64,000 nucleotides of DNA from positions 41,667,948 to 41,731,947 of the forward strand of contig OX638370.1 in NCBI GenBank assembly GCA_951812925.1. The letters run 5' to 3'. This document shows, piece by piece, positions 32,690-44,780 of this stretch. The notes beneath the pieces were generated by a model. It saw only the letters and a program-made list of their open reading frames with translations. It ran no database searches and was not told where the DNA came from. This DNA comes from Calliopum simillimum (lineage: Eukaryota; Arthropoda; Insecta; Diptera; Lauxaniidae). The translations under genes and the position numbers were made by a program. The first letter of the stretch is position 1. Every line of letters starts with the position of its first letter.

Positions 32690-33360
32690 ATGGTTAGGTT
32701 AGGTTAGGGTGGCGGCAATATTGCCACACATAGACCGCAAGGGTATGTAATGATATCACAAACTCTCTTATTAACGTCTATTCATAAGCTCTGGTCCTTT
32801 CAATATGGTGTTTGTCCAAACTGAAGGATCCTGTCAGTACAGCGAATCTTTTAATGTCACTTAGGTGAGTTTTAGTGAGTTCCTTTAAGGAATTAAAAAA
32901 TGGCTGACCAAAGTATTTCAGTCTAGTTCTGCGCCAGTTGTTGTAGACTAGGCCCAGTCTAAAGGCATGATGACCAATTAGACAATGACCAGTCACAACT
33001 CTAGTCAGCAGACTGCACTCAATCTGCGTCAGAGATATTAAATATTTGGAATAATCTGCTTTGTGAAAACGAGGCCAAAAATAATTTGTTATAGCGCTAG
33101 TGGGGGATTGTTCCCAGCATCTATTAGCTACTGAGAACATTTGAGCGTTCTTTAAAGATAAGAAATGATGAAGCGGTGCTGGAATTTTAATAATTAGGGC
33201 TTCTAAAAGAGCTCCCATTTTTGCTGATAGATTTGCCTTTTCATTTCCTAAAATTTCGCAATGCGACGGCACCCACTGATACCTGGTTGTTTTCACTAAG
33301 GGAAATAAAAGCGGTAAAACTGTCAAAACTGTCTTTGATTTAATAAAGTTTGATAATCTA
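32690..33360 (-). pseudogene. LINE ORF2 C-terminus: RNase H end and zinc knuckle region
   Basis: A 182-codon minus-strand ORF (32778-33326) begins within RNase H: YQWVPSHCEILGNEKAN holds the final motif with its His, where the consensus WVPGH has become WVPSH. LLTRVVTGHCLIGHH follows, and the tail IKRFAVLTGSF is typical of the C-terminus of Jockey/I-type ORF2. The cysteine knuckle expected between them is lost. A 3' UTR remnant ends in (CCTAA)n at 32692-32709 (GGTTAGGTTAGGTTAGGG on the plus strand). It is 5'-truncated. Confidence 0.75.
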
Positions 33361-35204
33361 TAATTTCCCCCAACAAAAAACTTTTTACAATGCGTCCCCC
33401 AACGGGCAAAACAATTTTGACATAATTTATTTCATTTTGGTCCGCTGTGATCACTGCGCTTTTATTAATAGTCTAAATTGCTTTTCCGCTAGGCTAATCA
33501 AGGTTTCCTTTTGAAATTTTTAATACATTATCTATATATCTTTGGCAATATTTTAACATTTAAATAATTGGAAAAACACTCAAAGGTTTTAAAGATACTT
33601 AAGCTCGAAATTGAAATTTCTACTTATTTTGTATTCCAAATTCCAAATTTTATCCCATAATTGATGAGAATGAGAAATTTCGATATAAAACTCTTTTTCA
33701 AATATTTTTTTTTTAAACGATGAACAGAAGACCAAAAAAGAATTTTAAAAATTCATTTCGCAGGAACTTTTTACGATATAAAGCAGTGGACAAATATTTC
33801 CTGTAATCGTTAAAGAGATATCTGCAAGTAACTGATTTTTGCAATCTCTAACATTGAATAGTTTTGAAATATCAAATGAATTTTTACACCCTATTATTTA
33901 TACATAATTTCATGGGCTACAGAAAATTGCAATTAATCGAAGGCATTGCGAAACAGTGAAAATTGTACGTATAAAAACAAAGAAGAATCTTTTATTTAAT
34001 CCTCTCACAATTTTTGCAACTTCATGGGAGAATTAATCCCACTTTATCACCCTCTTCTACGCCACTGTGTATTTTGTTTAAGCTAGCAAAATCTTTAGCA
34101 TACTTTTGAGCGATGCTTAAACGGGAAGTAATCATTAGATATTGTAATAAAAGCTTTCAAAAGCAAAATTGCTTTTTAAATAAATTGCTGCTCTTCATTT
34201 GTTTTCCTTTTTCTCATCAGATTTTCCATTTTTTTTTTTTTTTTGTTTTTATTCCACAATATTTTCTTGAGTTTCGCAATTTTCTTGCAAAATGCCGTCG
34301 CACAGAAACGACTGCATTCTTGGCTTATTGACATTGGCTGGTTGTTCCTTTGCGAGTTACTGACTTTGTTGCTCCATCTTCGCCCACTTTCTTCTCCCTG
34401 ATAACGTACATATCTTTGCTCATTTAATACTCCATTTTATTTTCTACACTTCAGTTCACTTGCTCCCTTTTTTGTTTTTTTTTTGTTTTGTTTTTCGTCC
34501 CTCTTTGCATTGCTTTGCTTTCTTGATTTTTGCTGCTCAGTTAAAGCACCATTTTGTATTTAAGTTTTATTCATGCATGTCAGCATTTACTTAAAATCCT
34601 TTATTGTCCTTTTCGATGTTGTTGTTGTTTCCTGTTTAAAAAGAACACAAAAACAAAAGAATCAAAACAAAGCACTCTACTTTACTTGCACAGTATACGT
34701 ATAATGGGGAGTAACTTTATTTTATAGGGTAAATTTAGCACTAGAGCGGTTAAAAAATTTGTGTTTTGTGAAACGCCTAAATTTTCAAAATATAAGTCAT
34801 TAAATAGATGAAGTTTGGTATGATGATAGTATTAATACTAAGCAACGATAATATGACCATTTTGTTTTCAAGTGGGCGATGGTACGCCCCTAAAGAAAAA
34901 ATGCACATGGTTTCTAATGAGAATTTGTTTGCTTAAGTTGGGTGGTTTTTTAAAGTCAAATCGAAATGGTCGAATTTCGGCCACAAGTCAAACTTTAGTT
35001 CGTTTAAATTGGCAAAATCTCGAGCTTGTATTTTGTATTTGAGAATAAAATATTTTACTCATTATAGATCTTAGAAAGTGAGAAGCCTGCAAAAGTTCTA
35101 CTCAAAGCTAAAAAAATTATTATTGTCTTTCTTAATTTAAGTAATCTAAATGCCATTGAATTAAGGACTATAAATTCTTTTACTTTGACATATCTTTATT
35201 TTGT
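33361..35204. other. No gene seen
   Basis: AT-rich DNA. The segment 34770-34900 contains one more GATGAAGTTTGG / GGCGATGGTACGCCCC module of the satellite-like class; otherwise there is nothing. Confidence 0.5.
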
Positions 35205-35600
35205 TTATACTCAGGACAAAAACGTGACACTTTTTTTACTATGTTAGAAATGTAATACGACTTTGAGAAAAGTATTTGTGTGTTAATTTGCACAAAGTTT
35301 GTATTATTTTTATCTGTTGTCTTTAAGGCAGCTAAAATTAAATACAAATTTTATAATACCAACGACAAGAAAATGCGCTGTCACACAGAGCTGAAAATAG
35401 AATGAAGCACAAAGAGTAAGAAAAAAAGCAAAACAGTGACCTCAAGTTTTTGTTTTGTTTTGTTTACGTTTCGCTTTACATCGTAGTAGGGATGATAAAT
35501 GAAATTTTTCTTTTGTACCAAACAGGAAAAAAATTTTATTTAATTTATTTGTGATAAAATTTTGACCACTGTGAGATTCTTGAAAATATAAAACATCGTG
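35205..35600 (+). repeat. Dispersed repeat DR2, copy 2
   Basis: Same-orientation partner of 23875-24280, about 11 kb away. It is visibly diverged with several indels, and no terminal structure identifies its class. Confidence 0.65.
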
Positions 35601-36028
35601 GCATCAATTTACATGCAGTTGCAGTTTTAAAAAGATTTTAAAGGGTTTTTTGTTTAAACCATTTTTGATTTCAAAATGCAACAAAATCCACTTATTTGAA
35701 AATTGATTGAAATCCTTGATTTTCAACAAACTTTTTTTATTGATCTTATTATTCAAAAAAGGAAGGTTTAATCAAAAATTATCGGTTGAATCCAGTTTCG
35801 GGGAAATAGTCATCAGAGATTGGGATATAATAATGTAATTTTGTAATCTGTTGAAATGCCTTATCTGACACCAAAATTTTTAAAATCTATCAAGGAGTTC
35901 GGAGCTTATACTGGTTTTCATAGAAGCTCTATCCCGATTTTCTGATGCCTACATCTCTAAAACAAGGTCTGAGCTATATTTTTTGTTGTAGTTGTAGTTA
36001 TTTCCTTGTGTCCCATTTTCTCAAAAAA

Positions 36029-36220
36029 AAATCGGCGGAATATGTTCACTAACCACCATTAGTTTTCTCGAGCTACTATTACTCTGGAACATATCATTCC
36101 CCTGAAACAAGTTTATTTAAGCACTCAAAAATAAACTTGTTTCAGGGGAATGATATGTTCAAGAGTAATAGCAGCTTGAGAAAACTAATGGTGGTCGCTG
36201 AATATATTTTCCGCATCCCA
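36029..36220. repeat. Palindrome of about 190 bp
   Basis: GCGGAATATGTTCACTAACC to the inverse ending TATATTTTCCGC. The central arms CATTCCCCTGAAACAAG pair perfectly around a short spacer (AAGCACTC) near 36123. Probably a MITE; no TSD could be fixed. Confidence 0.75.
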
Positions 36221-36933
36221 TCAAAATACAAACGGTAGTTTGTTTGGCATAGAATGCCCCATTTTGGTATCCAAGTAAGAAATTAGAATTGAACACTCTG
36301 CTTAAAAAGACATCATAGCACCTCACTGACCGAATCATAAATTTATTTAACAAACTTCTTAGCGTTTCTGATTTGCTACTTTTACCCTTTTGTTGTGTTA
36401 TTGCGCTTTTTGTTGCTACTTCTTACTACTGTTTATGTCTACAACTTTGACTTGCAATTTACTTTTGTCCCTGTTAAGGATATTTCACTCACTAACTTAG
36501 CTCGTTGTCTATGTTATTCTGAATTGTTTAATATTTATTTATCATTGTTGATGATTTTGTTTGTCCCTTTGTTTCATCTCTCTCTGTCGGTCTTTCTGTA
36601 CGTTTGTTTGATTGTCTTCTACTTCGTGTCTCTATATTCTTTCATCTTATGAATTGTTCTTTTGTTATGCACGTGCGCAACAGGTTGATATCCTTGTAAT
36701 TGCAACTGCTGAAATGCTGAAATATGGAGTTTCTGTGCTAGATGGTTTTGCTTATGTTTGTTTTTAGCTTTTTTTTTTTTTTTTTTGTTACTTAACCAAT
36801 TTAATTTGTAATTCAATCTTTTATGCAATCATGTTCTCAACTTTAAAATGAATCTACTTTTTTCGACAGTAGCCAATGCATACTTGTAGGCGATGCTTAA
36901 ACGGAAAATTATTAAATGTAAGCTTTTACTTAA
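36221..36933. other. No gene seen
   Basis: T-rich stretch with chance ORFs only (36395-36652 is F/L/V-rich low-complexity sequence). Confidence 0.5.
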
Positions 36934-37729
36934 CACGTTGAGTGCCATGTGTACCGCCGGCGGTACACACTTTACTTGTAGCGGTGTGCCACCATACAAA
37001 TTCAATACGTATGAAAAAATGTCGACTTGTAATAACTGTTGAATATTGATCTATAGGGGTATATAATAAGTTTAAGGAAAGAGATTTGTGCTTATAAGTG
37101 TTATTTGTCCTATAAAATGGCGTGACAGCCAGCGGTACACGTGGCACATGAGTGAAACCAAATTATCTAAGTACCTTCTTCACCGCAAGTTTGTTGAAAA
37201 TATTTGACCACAGTGCCATCATTCAAATAAAATATACATCTTGAGGTGAAGAAACAATAAAAACAACCAAAAAGTTTGCACCATTTTAAAATAAGTGTAT
37301 AAATAGTTATTATAATTATTATGGATTATAATCCACCTTTTGCCTGGAATGTTTCAACATAACGCATTAGTTATTAGTTTTTATTATTAATAACCTTTAA
37401 TTGAATGTAATTTTTACTTTTGTTAGTTTTTGTTCCAATAAATTTATTTTTTTTGGTCCTCTTTTTTATAACTTTTGTAATTCTTTCAAAATAAAAGATA
37501 TCGTAAAAATTTCAAAACTCTTACCAAAAATACATATTCCTCTGTGATAAAATACAAAAATTTTTTGATTTACTGCAGTGCTTCAGAATATATATTGCAT
37601 TGAATTCACATATAACTGTGCACCGCCGGCGGTGCACGTGGCACACAGGTGAAAGTTGAGTGTGTACCGCCGGCGGTTCACGTGGCACCTGACGGAGGAC
37701 ATTTTGCTTGTATGGTGGCACTCAACGTG
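36934..37729. mobile_element. TTAA-flanked piggyBac-type MITE, 796 bp
   Basis: Ends CACGTTGAGTGCCA and TGGCACTCAACGTG with TTAA at 36930-36933 and 37730-37733. The subterminal motif ACCGCCGGCGGT with GTACAC or GTGCACGTGGCAC occurs at about 36953, 37133 (variant AGCCAGCGGTAC), 37621 and 37665. The interior is AT-rich with no transposase. Confidence 0.85.
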
Positions 37730-37733
37730 TTAA

Positions 37734-38024
37734 AAATGAAAGACACACTTACATCTTTACAAAATAAAGTCATTTGTTCTGTACGAAATTATCACTACTT
37801 TTTTAGATGATAGTTATAAAATATGGGAAACTAAGTAAATTAAAATTGTCACTTGTCTTAAGATCAGATTCTGTAAGCCAATTTCCAAGAATTTAATCAT
37901 ATACATTTTATATTATGATTCATTTTTTAAAAGACTTCAAAATAAGTCACAGTTCTTTTAATTTAACATTTCATTTTGTAAAATTTGTTATAACTGCCCG
38001 ATCGTTTAATAATCACCTTTATCA
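37734..38024. other. No gene seen
   Basis: AT-rich linker. Confidence 0.5.
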
Positions 38025-38250
38025 TCTAATTCAATTTCGATCCAAATTTAATCGAATCGAGATTTTACTATCATATATTTTGATATCCAGAATCGAAATC
38101 GAAAATTTTTGCAATCAAAATCGGATTAGCCATATCATCTAATTTGATTTTGATTGCAAAAATTTTTGATTTCGGTTCTGGATATCAAAATGTATGATAG
38201 CAAAATCTCGATTCGATTTAGTTCGAATCGAAATCGAATTACATGATTAG
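38025..38250. repeat. Palindrome of about 225 bp
   Basis: The arms contain GATATCCAGAATCGAAATCG and ATTTTTGCAATCAAAATC and their inverses around a centre near 38137 (ATTAGCCATATCATCTAAT). Arm identity is high. It is MITE-like with unresolved ends. Confidence 0.75.
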
Positions 38251-38699
38251 GGTAAATATGATCGCTGTAATCATATAAAAACTAGTTTTACTATTTAACT
38301 TTAAAGAGCAATAATATCCATCTGACGAGAATAATTGGTACCTTTTTGATGGTTCTCGGAAAATTTGTTCAAAGAAACAGACCTCCCTAATATCCATAGA
38401 AACGAAGAATCAGTTTTGTAGTGCACAAACAATTTGGTCAACGGTAAATTTGAAAATAGTCGATACATGCTTGATATTCCAATCCAAAAGTGCAAAAAAA
38501 CTGTTTCCCTTTTTAGGTCATATGGGTGTTTCTACAAACGAGAGAATATTCTGCGGCTCACTTAATATTGTTGATAAATTTCATTGACGTTTCCAGTATA
38601 ACACTGAAAATTACATTGGTCCAAAAATATTTCGCGACCAATCAAAATATTTAAAATTTTTGATGAATTTCCGTATCTAGCGTTTGGCTCTTCTACTGA

Positions 38700-39718
38700 A
38701 TTGAATGGTCGAAGTGAAGCTAACTTCATATTTTCAGCCAGACAAATCCACAGGAATAATTGGCGATGAGTTCTTTCTATAAAAAAGTATCGAGCTAAGT
38801 AGTTTCGAGCTGATCCTTAGTGAAAAGCGTTTTTCAGAAAACTCAAAATTTTCCCGGAAAATCCCAAAAAAATTGTATATGGCTTACTTTATTCTTTTAG
38901 CTAGACGAACCCATGGGAATAATTGGCGATGACTTCTTTCAAAATAGAAAATTCGTGCTAGTTTCGAGCTGATCCTTAGTGAAAAGTGTGCAAATTTTTA
39001 CATGGCATACTTTATTTTTTCAGTCAGACGAACTCACATGAAAAATTGCCGACAAAATCTTTCGACGCTCGAATTTCAAGCTAGCTTCGGACTGATCTAA
39101 AGCGTAATGCGTTTTCCGGAAAACTCTGAACTTTCCCATAAAATCCCCGAAGAACCTCTTGTTGTGGCTAGCTTTTTTTTTTCACCCATACGAACCCTCG
39201 GGAATAGTTGATGACAATATCTTTTGTTTATGGTATACCAGAAAACGTTTTTCACTCAAAATCAGCTCGAAATTCCTATGAAAAAAGAAAGTTTAAAGTT
39301 TTTTGGAAAGCACTTTCATTTAAGGTCAGCTCGAAACTAGCTCGAAATTCCTGCGCTAAAAGATTTCATAGCTAACTCTTTCCGTGGATTCGCAATAAAA
39401 AAAGTTTTTTGGGATTTTTCGGGAAAATTTGGAGTTTTCCGGAAAATGCTTTTCACTTAAAATTAGCTCGAAAGTAGCTTGAAACTCTCTCGAAACTCCT
39501 GTGTCAAAAGATTTAATCGCTGACTGTTCCTGTGGGTTCCTCTGGCTAAAAAAAAAAGTTTGCCATACAAAATAATTTTTCCGCTTTTCTGGAAAATGGA
39601 AAATTCCCAGATAGCTCGAAAATACTGTTGAAAAACTTGAAAATAGCTCAAAATTTCCAACCAAAAAACATCGAATTTTGTCACACTTGTGTGACTCACT
39701 TTATGGACCTTGAGTTTT
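38700..39718. repeat. Inverted array of about 170-bp modules (FB-C)
   Basis: Forward units (38740, 38890, 39020, 39190 region) contain CCAGACGAACCCATGGGAA, TTTCGAGCTGATCC and TTCCGGAAAACTC. From about 39240 to 39718 the same phrases run inverted, ending TCACTTTATGGACCT. The left terminus seen at 63111 (AGGTCCATAAAGTGAG) is missing on the left here, so the element is one-sided. Confidence 0.7.
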
Positions 39719-39974
39719 GAATGTTATATAGTGTTGCAGTTAGGTTTGTCACATATAAATTGGGCTTCATCTGGACTTTTGGAGAACAAAGCTGGATTTT
39801 CTATGTACAAAATTCCGTACTTTTCTGGACAATAAAATTTTGAATACCCATATAACGCTATTATTATTACTTGCACTATTTAAAGGCTATGGATTGCACT
39901 GCGGCCTAAAATATCTATCGTACAGCATATATCCCAATCTTAACAGTTCTAGACTACATATTTATAAAACCCAA
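39719..39974. other. No gene seen
   Basis: Short linker between FB-C and the LINE fragment. Confidence 0.4.
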
Positions 39975-40118
39975 CTTAGCCAGTTGGATCTTAAATCCCG
40001 GTACTTAAATTCGCGTTTAACCGCAGCAGGGCAAGTACACAACACATGCCCTGCTGTTTTCAAGTCTTCTTGACAGAGTCTACCAGACCACATCTTCTTT
40101 AGGTGGTAATTAAGGTCT
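39975..40118 (-). pseudogene. LINE ORF2 terminal zinc-knuckle fragment
   Basis: The minus strand reads DLNYHLKKM, then LCQED, then HVLCTCPAA and a short tail to TAA. This is the C-x-C...H-x-C-x-C type knuckle found near the C-terminus of ORF2 in R1/Jockey/I-type LINEs. About 45 codons survive. Confidence 0.65.
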
Positions 40119-41627
40119 GCTGAGCTTCTACCTTAACACGTTTTGAATATTTTGAATTAATAAATCTTTTTGCCTGCCGCATGAACTCTTAGACTTCCCA
40201 GTAGTTGATAAAGCTATTTTTGCTCCATTTCCAAAATAAGTTGTTTTTCAGCTATTTTTCGCTCAACAGAAGGGTTCTGAGCTTACGAAAGTATAGAGCG
40301 CGCCGCTCTTGGCTTAACAATCCGCCCATTCATTGCCTTAATGTTTCTCGTATGCAGTTTAGAGTCACATCATTCTTCCTGAATAAGTTTTAGAGAAGTT
40401 CAAAACACTCCCAGACTAGCATTGAGTATATTGGAAAAGCCATTAAAGATGCTCAAATGCTCATGACAGCTCTGAACCTCAAAAACAGAAGCTGTTATTC
40501 CCATTGTAACAGCTTTTTGAAATCTCAATTATTTTTTTCGAAGCTCAAATTTGAATGCATTGGGCAAAATGTCATAATTTGAATATGCCAAATCTTTTGC
40601 AAATGGCGTTAAATGTCATTGTGATTTGACATTTATGTTGTTAACAGTAAAGGAATTAGCCGTCAAAAGCCCATTTATTGGACCCAGAAGTCTTGCTAGC
40701 AACAATTCAAAATGCTCGAAAATAACCTCTAAAATACAAACATCAACTCAGTAGGTGGTCATTTGTCAAAGTCAAACTTAATTTCATCAGTTCTACACCT
40801 TCAAATATACTTATTCTCTGTGAAAACAGAAGGTAATTTTTTTTACTTCAGGCAAAACAGAAGCCGGTTCATACTCTTCTTATAACAAGATAATCCTTCA
40901 TTGAATTTTCAAGTTGCCCCATGATCACTTTAATGTTTCTTTTTTTTATTGTTCTAAGTAATTTTGTCACCTTGGACAGAGTAACTTTGTGAAATAATAA
41001 AAAAAAAAAAAACTTTTTAAAATTATGTAAACAAATAAATAATATTTTTATGTGAAAAGTTACACAAAAATATAAAACATCATGCGTGCAGCGCTAAGGA
41101 CAACTCCTTCTGCTTACACACACACACGCACACGCACGTACATATCCTCAAGAATTACATTTTCAATTGGCAACAAAATTGCAATTTCAATGAAAAATCA
41201 AGAAATAACACAAATTTTGTATTGCAAGGATAAGACGTCAGCGTGGTAGACGATGACTTCATGAAAGCTTCAGCGTCAGTTGAGGAAAATTTAAGACATT
41301 CAACACATGCACAGTCATGTAGTAAGCAATGCTATCAGATGATGGTAAATTTACCGAAAAGTGGAAAACTTTTCAAAATATCTGTTTAAGTAATAACTGG
41401 ACTCTGATATTCAAAGCTGGTCAGCAAATTCATTTATGCTTATGAAAGTATTTTCGAAAACTGTGCAGCTTTTAAATAATAGATCCGAGTATCAAAAAGA
41501 AAAGCGCTAATACTTATTTCATTATTTTCTATTCAAAATAATTCTAAAAACCAGGGACCAATCAGCCTGTTCTCTTTTGTTTTAAAAACTCTACTTTCAC
41601 TCCGCAGTAGAGCTGGGCGCGGGCCTC
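40119..41627. other. No gene seen
   Basis: AT-rich intergenic DNA with a short CACACACGCACACGCACG run at 41118-41137. Confidence 0.5.
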
Positions 41628-42668
41628 AATAGTGGAGTCAACAAAGCCTTTTAGACGGAAGTCCTCAAGGACAGCTCCGATGATTTTTTTTTTATATTTC
41701 GTTTTTTTTTTAAATCGGAAACATTATATAATTTTTTAAACAATTCTTAAGAAACTTACGTTTTCATAAAAAAAAATTGGGAAAAAAATACATCAAGCAA
41801 AAATCAAAATAGTAATTTTATATGTATTTGCCGATTTTAAATTCGAATCTGTCATTAGAATTGCTATATCTTGTATGGTTTCTGAGATATCTTCTCTTTT
41901 TAGAGGGTCTAAAAATTGTGTATATAAAAACTGTTGCCATGTTTTTCTCAAGAACAGCTATAGTGATTTTAATGAAACTTTGGAAAATAATGCGCATTAG
42001 CATGTACTGAAGAATGAAATAGACTTTGACTTAGCATATACTTGAACCGTATAAGATATTTTGATACACAACTACTGACTATCAATACCTTATAATAAAA
42101 AAAAATTGGATGAAATCGAAAAAGTGTCACGTTCAGTTTTTAACCATTGAAAATTTTGATTTTCATCAAAATCTGTTTTCGAATAATATTAAAATCAAAA
42201 TATCAAAATTTTCAATAGTTGAAAAGTGGGCATGGCACTTTTCCGAATTTGCCCGATTGCAGTATATGCTAATGCGCATCATTTTCCAAAATTTCATTAA
42301 AATCACTATAGCCGTTCTTGAGAAATACATGGCAACAGTTTTTATGTACACAATTTTAGACCCTATAAAAAGATAAGATATATCAGAAACCATACAAGTT
42401 ACAGCAACTTTAATGCCAGATTCGGATTTAAAAATTACTATTTTGATTTTTGTTTGATATATTTATTTTTTTCAAATTTTTTTTTTATGAAAACATGTTT
42501 CTTAAATATTGTTTAAAAAATTATATACATATGTAATTTCGACCCGCGCTCCAAAATGTTTCTGATTTTAAATAAAAAAATAAAAAAAAATCATCAAAAT
42601 CGGAGCTGTTCTTGAGGACTTCCTCATTTTGCCTGTTTTTTTGGCTTTATTGACTCCTATATCAAACG
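41628..42668. mobile_element. Foldback element, about 1.04 kb
   Basis: GGAGTCAACAAAGCC and GAAGTCCTCAAGGACAGCTC (41635-41675) are inverted at 42600-42665. The arms continue inward through AAAAATCAAAATAGTAATTT and TGGTTTCTGAGATATC to a centre near 42160-42180 carrying CCATTGAAAATTTTGAT. No coding sequence. The inner arm resembles 8185-8290 inside the hAT foldback, suggesting a shared interior. Confidence 0.75.
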
Positions 42669-43857
42669 GGACACGGGTTACTAGCATAGGTTGCGCTGCA
42701 TATGATGTGCGCGCTACTCGTGCTGCTCTTTATCTACTGGAGCCTTCAAACGGAAAAGTATTTTTCTCTGACCTAAATCCAAAAAAATTGGTAAGACAAA
42801 TGTACAATCCGATTAAAAGATATTTCATGAGGTTTTCAAAAAAATTATAAAAGAATATGTTAATAGGACCTTTTTCTTACTAAAATGGCCACCAAAGTCA
42901 AAAAATGGGGAAAAAAGTTAAAATATCAAGAACTTTGCGAAATCCTTTTAAGCCCTATAAACCATATACACAATCTAAAAGCTCTTACAATTAGCTAAAA
43001 CTTCGCCATAGAAATGTTTTTTCTAAAACGTTATGGTGATCCAAGAAAATTTTTTTCTGAAAAAAGTCAGAAAATCAGTTTTAACCTTATAACTCTTCAG
43101 GGGTCATTTTAGACCCTCCTACAGATGCAATTTTTTGTTAGTCTGGGCCTCCTCTATCACCTCCCAGAAGCTTCGATACCTTATGCAAAACCCCCTGTAA
43201 ATACAAAAGAAAATTAAAGATTTTTAAAGTTTGGTAATGTGTATATTTCGACAATACGCAGTACAAGTCTACAGTTACTGCTTTAAAAGCTTTTCGAATG
43301 CACTGCTTGCATTAGATTCGTTTCGAAATAATAATTTTGTATTTTTACACTACATCTGGCAACCCCAAAAGTACAATAACTATGTGCTTATATGTATTTT
43401 ATATCTTCGTCGTCGTATCGTTTTGCGATATCCTTTCTTGTAATACTTTCAATTCTGCTTCAGCGCTCAACATTACAATTTCTCACAAATCACACAATCA
43501 ACGCAAACAAATTTTGTTGCCCAAAAACAACAACAATAACATCCAAAACTTCCTACACCACAGAACACTAAAGTGCAGCAACACTATGGTTACTTGTTTT
43601 GGTGGGCTATAGCATCGTTGTCTCAGGCAAACTAACAAAAACCAAGCATTGCACGCATTGCAATGTTAGTCGCTGACGTAAGAAGTAACAGTGTTAAGCA
43701 ACGTTTTAAATTATGATTTTATTTGCGAATTATATTTCTTTCATTCCTTTTTTTTCTTATCCCTGTTGTTGCGGTTTTGAAGGATTTTAAATCGGTATAC
43801 ATATCTTCTAAACGATGAGTCGTACGAAAAAAAATCTGTAAATTTGTTAAGCTATAT
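42669..43857. other. No gene seen
   Basis: Several 60-90 codon ORFs on the plus strand lack recognisable domains and start signals. Nothing is supported. Confidence 0.45.
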
Positions 43858-44010
43858 AAAGGGTGTTTTTTTAAGCCCGATAGATCTTGAAATTGATAAA
43901 AAATAACACAAAAAATTTAACTGTAATCAAAAATTTTTTTTATTCGAAAGAAAAAACAGAAATAAAAAATACGAGGCATTAACATTTGAAAATGATTTGG
44001 AGCATATGGG

Positions 44011-44444
44011 TAGTGATGAGCAAGACTAATTGGTCTTGTTAATTTTGCAAGTCCAAGAGCGAGACCAAGACGCTGATATTTTTGCAAGACCAAGACTGCT
44101 ATGGTCTTGGTCTTGGTCTTGCTCACGATAATCGTCAAGACCAAGACCGCTTTTCAGTCTTGGTATAGTTAAAGATTGAGGATAAAATTATCTCTCGATT
44201 TGAATTTTGGCATCTTAAAAACCCAACTGCTTTGGAAAAATATGGTTTTGAAATTTTGAATACTCAATATCTCTGAAAATTTTTTCAAGACCAAGACCGA
44301 GACCGAGACCAAGACTTAATGAGCAAGATCAAGACCAAGACCAAGACTCAATATCAAAACCAAGACAAAGACCAAGACTCAATGTGCAAGAACAAGACCA
44401 AGACCAATACTGCTATGGTCTTGGTCTTGGTTTGCTTATGACTA
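44011..44444. mobile_element. hAT MITE with AAGACC repeats, 434 bp
   Basis: Starts TAGTGATGAGCAAGAC and ends CTTGGTTTGCTTATGACTA, flanked by CATATGGG (44003-44010 and 44445-44452). TAGTG fits the hAT end rule. The arms are arrays of CCAAGAC and GGTCTTG, so it folds back. The 8-bp TSD is perfect although it does not fit nTnnnnAn. Confidence 0.85.
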
Positions 44445-44778
44445 CATATGGGCACTTGATTTCACGTATCCTTACAGAAAAACATCGAGAGGTGTTAAAT
44501 TGCACGACCTTTGAGGCCAATTGACAGGTCCATTTCTGGAAATCACTTCAAATTTTGATTTCAATAAGCCGATAGTTGCGGTCGCCGTATTACACGTAGC
44601 GCTATCCTATTGAAACCACATCTCTACCGGATCAATGTCAACTTTATTTTCCAACAAAAAATCATTGATCATGCTGTGGTAACTATTTCTATTAACCGTT
44701 ACGCGAACTCCGGCCTCATTTTTAAAGAAATAAGGTCCGATGATGCCACCATTCACTTATGACCAATAGTTTCAAAGA
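44445..44778 (-). pseudogene. mariner-type transposase fragment
   Basis: The minus strand reads GGIIGPYFFKNEAG, VTVNRNSYHSMI, VEMWFQ, a TAG (44607-44609), DSAT (second catalytic Asp in the Q-D-x-A motif), NWPQRSCNLTPLDVF (third catalytic Asp) and GYVKS. The order and spacing match DDE_3/mariner transposases. The first Asp region is lost at the TA-flanked insertion. At least two stops make it non-functional. Confidence 0.8.
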
Positions 44779-44780
44779 TA

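Noticed and set aside
23875..35600. DR2 copies as the two LTRs of one 11-kb element
   Set aside because: No TG...CA ends, primer site, polypurine tract or gag-pol between them; the copies are strongly diverged.
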